This document shows positions 8,011-11,595 of a stretch of DNA of 11,595 nucleotides, in pieces. How positions within the stretch are numbered: position 1 is the first letter of the stretch; each line of letters starts with the position of its first letter. Under the pieces are notes generated by a model. It did no database searches, was not told where the DNA came from, and saw only the letters and a program-made list of their open reading frames with translations. The stretch is from positions 1 to 11,595 of the forward strand of contig JAODMS010000191.1 in the NCBI GenBank assembly GCA_025464925.1, written 5' to 3'. The DNA is from Arthrobacter sp. (lineage in GTDB: Bacteria > Actinomycetota > Actinomycetes > Actinomycetales > Micrococcaceae). The translations under genes were made by a program, and so were the position numbers.

Positions 8011-9084
8011 ATGCGCTTATATCCGACTTTCTTCCGGCTGGCCTTCTCATGGATGGACGCCGAACGCGCCCACAGGATCGGCTTCAAGGCCATCCGCCTC
8101 GCCCACGGCTGCGGTGCCGGACGGGTGCTGCAGAAGTTCACTGCCCCCGCCGCGGCCCTGCAGACCCAGGCGTTCGGCCTGACGTTCCCGTCGCCCTTCG
8201 GGCTGGCCGCGGGCTTCGACAAGGAAGGCCACGGCATTGAGGCCCTCACCGAGCTCGGCTTCGGCCACGTTGAAGTGGGAACCATCACCGGACAGGCCCA
8301 GCCCGGCAACCCCGCCCCCCGGCTCTTCCGGCTCGTGGAAGACCGGGCCGTGGTCAACAGGATGGGCTTCAACAACGACGGCGCCGCCGCGGTGGCGCCG
8401 CGCCTCAAGTCCGCCCGGGCCGCCTTGCAGCGTCGCCATCCCGGCGTCCGGCCCCTCATCGGGGTCAACATCGGCAAGAGCAAGGTCGTGGAGCTTGGGG
8501 ACGCGGTCACGGACTACCTGGCCAGCGCCCGCAGCCTGGCGCCCGCCGCGGACTACCTCGTGGTCAACGTCAGCTCCCCGAACACGCCCGGGCTCCGGCT
8601 GCTCCAGGACGTGGAGACGCTGCGGCCGCTGCTGGCTGCTGTGGGGGAGGAAGCCGACAAGGCCGCCGGCCGCCACGTGCCGCTGCTGGTCAAGATCGCG
8701 CCGGATCTCAGCGACGAGGACATCGACGACGTCGCACGCCTGGCGCTGGACCTGAACCTGGACGGCATCATCGCGACCAACACGACCATTGCCCGCGGCG
8801 GTCTGGTCTCCGACCCCGACAGGATCGAGGCGTGCGGCGCCGGCGGCCTTTCCGGGGCGCCGCTGAAGAGCCGCTCCCTCGAAGTGCTGGCCCGGCTGAA
8901 GGCTGCCAGCAAGGGTGAACTGACCCTGGTGTCCGTCGGAGGCGTCGAGTCGGCGCAGGATGTCCAGGAACGGCTCGACGCCGGCGCGACCCTGGTGCAG
9001 GGCTACACGGCCTTCCTGTATGAGGGGCCGTTCTGGGCCGCGCACATCAACCGCCAGTTGGCGAAGCACCCGGCCCGGCGGTAG
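8011..9084 (+). CDS. pyrD: Dihydroorotate dehydrogenase (quinone), class 2
   Basis: PyrD oxidises dihydroorotate to orotate, the fourth step of pyrimidine synthesis, and passes electrons to membrane quinones. The 357-residue product is class 2: it has the N-terminal helical extension (about 1-45) that docks on the membrane and forms the quinone tunnel, followed by the FMN barrel. FMN and substrate motifs are AAGFDKEG (66-73), VNRMGFNN (115-122), IGVNIGKSK (150-158), VNVSSPNTPGLR (185-196) with catalytic Ser189, LVKIAPDL (226-233), TNTT (256-259), and GGV and GYTAFLYEGP near the C-terminus. The catalytic Ser, not the Cys of class 1 enzymes, confirms the class. ATG 8011 gives the usual N-terminus (MRLYPTFFRLAF), although only a weak AGAG precedes it. 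The gene stands alone and ends at a strong bidirectional terminator. Confidence 0.97.
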   Translation: MRLYPTFFRLAFSWMDAERAHRIGFKAIRLAHGCGAGRVLQKFTAPAAALQTQAFGLTFPSPFGLAAGFDKEGHGIEALTELGFGHVEVGTITGQAQPGNPAPRLFRLVEDRAVVNRMGFNNDGAAAVAPRLKSARAALQRRHPGVRPLIGVNIGKSKVVELGDAVTDYLASARSLAPAADYLVVNVSSPNTPGLRLLQDVETLRPLLAAVGEEADKAAGRHVPLLVKIAPDLSDEDIDDVARLALDLNLDGIIATNTTIARGGLVSDPDRIEACGAGGLSGAPLKSRSLEVLARLKAASKGELTLVSVGGVESAQDVQERLDAGATLVQGYTAFLYEGPFWAAHINRQLAKHPARR

Positions 9085-9135
9085 GTGTACTGCTGCGGGG
9101 ACGATGCGTGCTCAGTCGACCTCCGGACAGACGAG

Positions 9136-9168
9136 AGTGCCCCCGGCAGTCCAACTGCCGGGGGCACT
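9136..9168. terminator. Bidirectional terminator between pyrD and the DUF3043 gene
   Basis: A perfect 15-bp stem (AGTGCCCCCGGCAGT/ACTGCCGGGGGCACT) with a CCA loop can be extended by three more pairs (GAG against TTC, one G-U). It sits between the two convergent stop codons (9084 and 9186). On the plus strand it is followed by TTTCCTG, a short T-run. Confidence 0.85.
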
Positions 9169-9170
9169 TT

Positions 9171-9190
9171 CCTGACCGGAAAAGGTCAGG
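9171..9190. terminator. Second small hairpin overlapping the DUF3043 stop codon
   Basis: CCTGACC and GGTCAGG form a 7-bp stem around GGAAAA. The right arm includes the DUF3043 stop (9186-9188). It may help end transcription in the minus direction together with the larger hairpin. Confidence 0.35.
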
Positions 9191-9785
9191 CAGGGTACTC
9201 TCCACGCTTGACCTGCGGCTTGGGCAGGCGCAGGCGGCGGAACTGCAGCGCGCGCATGGAGCCGTACCAGACGGTTCCTCGTTCAACCTCGCCGAACTTC
9301 TCGCCCAGACGCTTCTTCAGCTGGCGGGACAGGATGAAGACGTCCACGAAGACTGCCAGGAACATCACCCAGAAACCGCCCAGCACGTAGATCATCTGTT
9401 CACTGGAGGCGGGCACGAGGAGCGAGATCACAACGAAGACCAGGGCACCGAACATGAGGTATTCGCCGAGGCTGAAGCGTGCGTCCACGTAGTCGCGTGC
9501 AAAGCGCTTCTGCGGACCCTTGTCCCGCAGCGGCAGGAACTTCTCATCGCCGGTATCCATGGCCTGCCGCATCCTGAGCCGCTGGTCCTGGATGGCCGCG
9601 CGCTCGGCGGCTTTGGACGCCTTGCGGTCCTCCGGTACGAGCGGACGCCTGCGGGCGGCAACCTGTGCGCTGCGCTTGGGCGTCGGCGCGCCCTTGCCCC
9701 GGGCGGCGTCCCGGGCCGAAGCCTCGGCCGCCTGCTGGTCAACTATGTCCTGCGCCGATGGCGCTTCTTTTTTACGTCCAAACAC
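9186..9785 (-). CDS. DUF3043 family membrane protein
   Basis: The 199-residue protein matches what I know as the actinobacterial DUF3043 family; its function is not known. It begins VFGRKKEAPSAQDIVDQQ and has a long, highly charged cytoplasmic N-terminal half (about 1-105, rich in Arg, Lys and Ala, with GKGAPTPKRSAQ and RRRPLVPEDRK). Two membrane helices follow (about 108-125, LMFGALVFVVISLLVPA, and 131-153, MIYVLGGFWVMFLAVFVDVFIL), then a basic C-terminal tail ending LRLPKPQVKRGEYPA. GTG 9785 is chosen because family homology starts there. No Shine-Dalgarno is visible, but a TATTCT box lies 6 nt upstream, pointing to a leaderless mRNA. The gene is divergent from the M20 dipeptidase gene and convergent with pyrD. 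Confidence 0.85.
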   Translation of the reverse strand: MFGRKKEAPSAQDIVDQQAAEASARDAARGKGAPTPKRSAQVAARRRPLVPEDRKASKAAERAAIQDQRLRMRQAMDTGDEKFLPLRDKGPQKRFARDYVDARFSLGEYLMFGALVFVVISLLVPASSEQMIYVLGGFWVMFLAVFVDVFILSRQLKKRLGEKFGEVERGTVWYGSMRALQFRRLRLPKPQVKRGEYPA

Positions 9786-9791
9786 CCCTAC

Positions 9792-9797
9792 AGAATA
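9792..9797 (-). promoter_or_regulatory. -10-like box for a leaderless DUF3043 transcript
   Basis: TATTCT on the minus strand is followed by 6 nt and then the GTG start, so transcription would begin at the start codon. No clear -35 is visible at 16-18 nt. Confidence 0.42.
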
Positions 9798-9923
9798 CCC
9801 GCAGTTGCGGGCGCGAGACGCCGCCCACATTCCGCCGCGTGATGTCCGCCCAGGGAGTATCCGGACGCCCCCTGGACGGCAAAGAGCGGTCCGGGGAAGA
9901 CCGGCGGCCGGCGGCGGCGCCGT

Positions 9924-9951
9924 TTGTAGTGATTCCGGACACGGGTAGTGT
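9924..9951 (+). promoter_or_regulatory. Putative promoter for a leaderless dipeptidase transcript
   Basis: TTGTAG (9924-9929), a 16-nt spacer and TAGTGT (9946-9951) form a plausible sigma-A-type promoter. The ATG follows after 7 nt, and there is no Shine-Dalgarno sequence before it, so the mRNA is probably leaderless. Confidence 0.45.
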
Positions 9952-9958
9952 TTTGGCC

Positions 9959-11389
9959 ATGACTTCATCACGTGCGGGGAACCCGCAGACCGCTGCCGGC
10001 AACGTCGGAGGCGTCGACGCCGCGGCGCTCCGCCAGGCCGTCACCGACTCGTTCGAGGCCACGATCCGTCAGCTGAAGGAACTGGTCGCCATTCCCGGCA
10101 TCGCGTGGCCCAGTTTCGATCCCGCCCCGCTGAACCGCAGCGCAGACGCCGTCGCCGAGCTGGTGCGCGCCAGTGGCTTTGACGACGTTCGGATCCTGCG
10201 CTGCGACAAGGAAGACGGAACGCCCGGCGGGCCGGCCGTCGTCGCCCGCCGTCCGGCCGCGGCGGGCCGGCCGACTGTCCTCCTGTACGCCCACCACGAC
10301 GTCCAGCCCACCGGGGACCTGGCGCTCTGGGAGACCGAGCCGTTCACCGCCGTCGAACGCGAGGGACGACTCTACGGCCGCGGCGCCGCGGACGACAAGG
10401 CCGGGATCCTGGCCCATGTCGCCGCGTATTCCGCGGTGACCAAGGTGCTGGGGGACGAGCTCGGACTCGGCGTGACCTTCTTCTTCGAAGGCGAGGAGGA
10501 AGCCGGCTCACCGACCTTCCGGTCCTTCCTGGAGACCCACCGCGAACTGCTGCGCGCCGATGTGATCGTGGTGGCGGATTCCAGCAACTGGAAGGTAGGC
10601 GTACCGGCGCTGACCACAAGCCTGCGCGGCCTGGTGGACGGCACCATCGAGGTCAAGGTCCTGGACCACGCCGTGCACTCGGGCATGTTCGGCGGGCCGG
10701 TCCTGGATGCCCCCACACTGCTCTCACGACTGATCGCCACCCTGCACGACGCCGACGGCAACGTTGCGATCCAGGGGCTGGTCAGCCGGGACGACGTGGC
10801 CGTCGACCTGACCGAGGAGGAGTATCGTGCCGACGCCTCGGTGCTGGACGGCGTCAAGCTCGCCGGCACGGGCACCATCGCCTCGCGCCTGTGGACCAAG
10901 CCCGCCCTCTCCATCATCGGCTTCGACGCCCCGGCGGTGGACGTCGCCTCCAACACGCTGCTGCCGAGGGCCCGTGCCAAGTTCAGCCTGAGGCTGGCGC
11001 CCGGGCAGGACCCGGCCCACGCCATGGAGGCCGTGCGGAAACACGCGGAAGGCAATGTGCCCTTCGGTGCACAGCTTGTCTTCACCCCGGGGGAGAGCGG
11101 CAACTCCTTCCTTACGGACATAAGCTCGAAGGCAGCGGCCGCTGCCATGTGGGCTCTGGGCGAGGCCTGGGGAGTGCCGGCCGTCGAAATGGGGATCGGC
11201 GGCTCGATTCCCTTCATCGCCGATCTGACCGAAATGTACCCGGATGTGCAGATCCTGGTCACGGGGGTGGAGGATCCGGATTCCCGCGCGCACAGCGCCA
11301 ACGAATCCCTCCACCTCGGAGATTTCCGGAATGCGATCATCGCCGAAGCGTTCCTGCTGGCCCGCCTTAATGCGGAGGGCCTCGCCTGA
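9959..11389 (+). CDS. M20 family dipeptidase
   Basis: The 476-residue product belongs to the M20 di-zinc peptidase family (carnosinase/CNDP-like dipeptidases). It presumably hydrolyses dipeptides in the cytoplasm. The metal and catalytic residues are visible: His112 and Asp114 in YAHHDVQP, the bridging Asp145 in YGRGAADDKAG, catalytic Glu179 and metal Glu180 in EGEEEAGSP, Asp207 in VVADSSNW, and His445 in SRAHSANESLHLGDF. The lid/dimerisation domain lies roughly between 215 and 375 and contains HAVHSGMFGG (237-246). ATG 9959 is chosen as the first Met next to a promoter-like sequence; the open frame extends upstream to 9665 but that part overlaps the divergent DUF3043 gene and is not conserved-looking. 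No signal peptide is seen. The exact substrate is not predictable. Confidence 0.93.
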   Translation: MTSSRAGNPQTAAGNVGGVDAAALRQAVTDSFEATIRQLKELVAIPGIAWPSFDPAPLNRSADAVAELVRASGFDDVRILRCDKEDGTPGGPAVVARRPAAAGRPTVLLYAHHDVQPTGDLALWETEPFTAVEREGRLYGRGAADDKAGILAHVAAYSAVTKVLGDELGLGVTFFFEGEEEAGSPTFRSFLETHRELLRADVIVVADSSNWKVGVPALTTSLRGLVDGTIEVKVLDHAVHSGMFGGPVLDAPTLLSRLIATLHDADGNVAIQGLVSRDDVAVDLTEEEYRADASVLDGVKLAGTGTIASRLWTKPALSIIGFDAPAVDVASNTLLPRARAKFSLRLAPGQDPAHAMEAVRKHAEGNVPFGAQLVFTPGESGNSFLTDISSKAAAAAMWALGEAWGVPAVEMGIGGSIPFIADLTEMYPDVQILVTGVEDPDSRAHSANESLHLGDFRNAIIAEAFLLARLNAEGLA

Positions 11390-11400
11390 CCGGCTCCTCC

Positions 11401-11432
11401 CGGCCGGATCCGAGGGAACATCCAGCCGGCCG
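11401..11432 (+). terminator. Possible weak terminator after the dipeptidase gene
   Basis: CGGCCGG (11401-11407) can pair with CCGGCCG (11426-11432) across an 18-nt loop. There is no T-tract, and each arm also contains the self-complementary CGGCCG, so this is a weak candidate. Confidence 0.25.
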
Positions 11433-11450
11433 CGGCGGTTACGTCAGGAG

Positions 11451-11480
11451 TTAGAGCTACAGGGCTGCTCGACGTAGCAT
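11451..11480 (+). promoter_or_regulatory. Possible promoter region of the last gene
   Basis: TTAGAG (11451-11456), an 18-nt spacer and TAGCAT (11475-11480) could be a promoter, leaving a leader of about 70 nt. The surrounding sequence (11455-11493) also holds AGCTAC/GTAGCT and GGGCT/AGCCC complementary pairs, which might mark a regulator site. Both readings are tentative. Confidence 0.25.
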
Positions 11481-11560
11481 GTAGCTATAGCCCATACCGT
11501 TTAAGTAGGGGCGGGCGCCGTGCGAGCGGAGCCGCCACCACCGTCGTAAGAAGGTAGGCC

Positions 11561-11595
11561 ATGAGCACTACAACCAATGAAAACAGCGCCGACAC
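11561..11595 (+). CDS. Start of a gene, possibly the Fe-S insertion protein ErpA (partial)
   Basis: An ATG with AGAAGG 6 nt upstream opens a frame reading MSTTTNENSAD before the window ends. In Arthrobacter-type genomes, as I remember them, the DUF3043 and M20 dipeptidase genes are followed by erpA, an A-type Fe-S cluster carrier that often begins with a short Thr/Asn-rich stretch like this. Only 11 codons are visible, none from the conserved domain, so the start is well supported but the identity is an inference from context. Confidence 0.5.
   Translation, partial: MSTTTNENSAD

Noticed and set aside
8047..9069. A 340-codon minus-strand frame opposite pyrD
   Set aside because: Antisense shadow; all PyrD motifs are on the plus strand.
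9665..9958. N-terminal extension of the dipeptidase frame
   Set aside because: It overlaps the divergent DUF3043 gene, shows no domain, and promoter-like elements lie just before ATG 9959.

Overview
The window is high-GC DNA typical of an actinobacterium. The protein sequences look like those of Micrococcales, most likely the Arthrobacter/Pseudarthrobacter group. That assignment rests on the recognisable style of LeuA, RecO, UppS, PyrD and the DUF3043 protein and on the gene order; no database search was possible. Most of the window is ordinary chromosomal housekeeping sequence. I do not see a defence system, CRISPR array, prophage or biosynthetic cluster.

Layout. (1) 1-1015 is a decayed mobile-element region on the minus strand. 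An IS3-family element (IS150-like, with orfA, a -1 frameshift site and a truncated orfB) is joined abruptly near position 155 to the last ~50 codons of an unrelated IS110-type transposase in another frame. (2) 1055-3007 (minus) is an M13-family zinc metallopeptidase. (3) 3123-4999 (plus) is leuA (2-isopropylmalate synthase). It is preceded by a short leucine-containing ORF and a hairpin arranged like a ribosome-mediated attenuator. (4) 5096-6738 (plus) is recO-uppS, separated by 2 bp. (5) 6735-7772 (minus) is an alpha/beta-hydrolase that meets uppS tail to tail with the two stop codons sharing a CTAG palindrome. (6) 8011-9084 (plus) is pyrD (class 2 dihydroorotate dehydrogenase). It faces a DUF3043 two-helix membrane protein (9186-9785, minus) across a strong bidirectional terminator. 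(7) 9959-11389 (plus) is an M20 dipeptidase. (8) 11561 to the window end is the first 11 codons of a gene that may be erpA, an Fe-S carrier.

The genes do not form one pathway. They cover leucine synthesis (leuA), DNA repair (recO), polyprenyl carrier lipid synthesis for the cell wall (uppS), pyrimidine synthesis (pyrD) and peptide turnover (M13 and M20 peptidases). The most interesting points are regulatory or structural. They are the candidate leaderless leucine leader peptide before leuA, the hairpin at the IS end that would hide the transposase ribosome-binding site in read-through transcripts, the IS3/IS110 junction, a five-unit 12-bp repeat in the 5' end of uppS, and -10-like boxes suggesting leaderless starts for the DUF3043 and dipeptidase genes.
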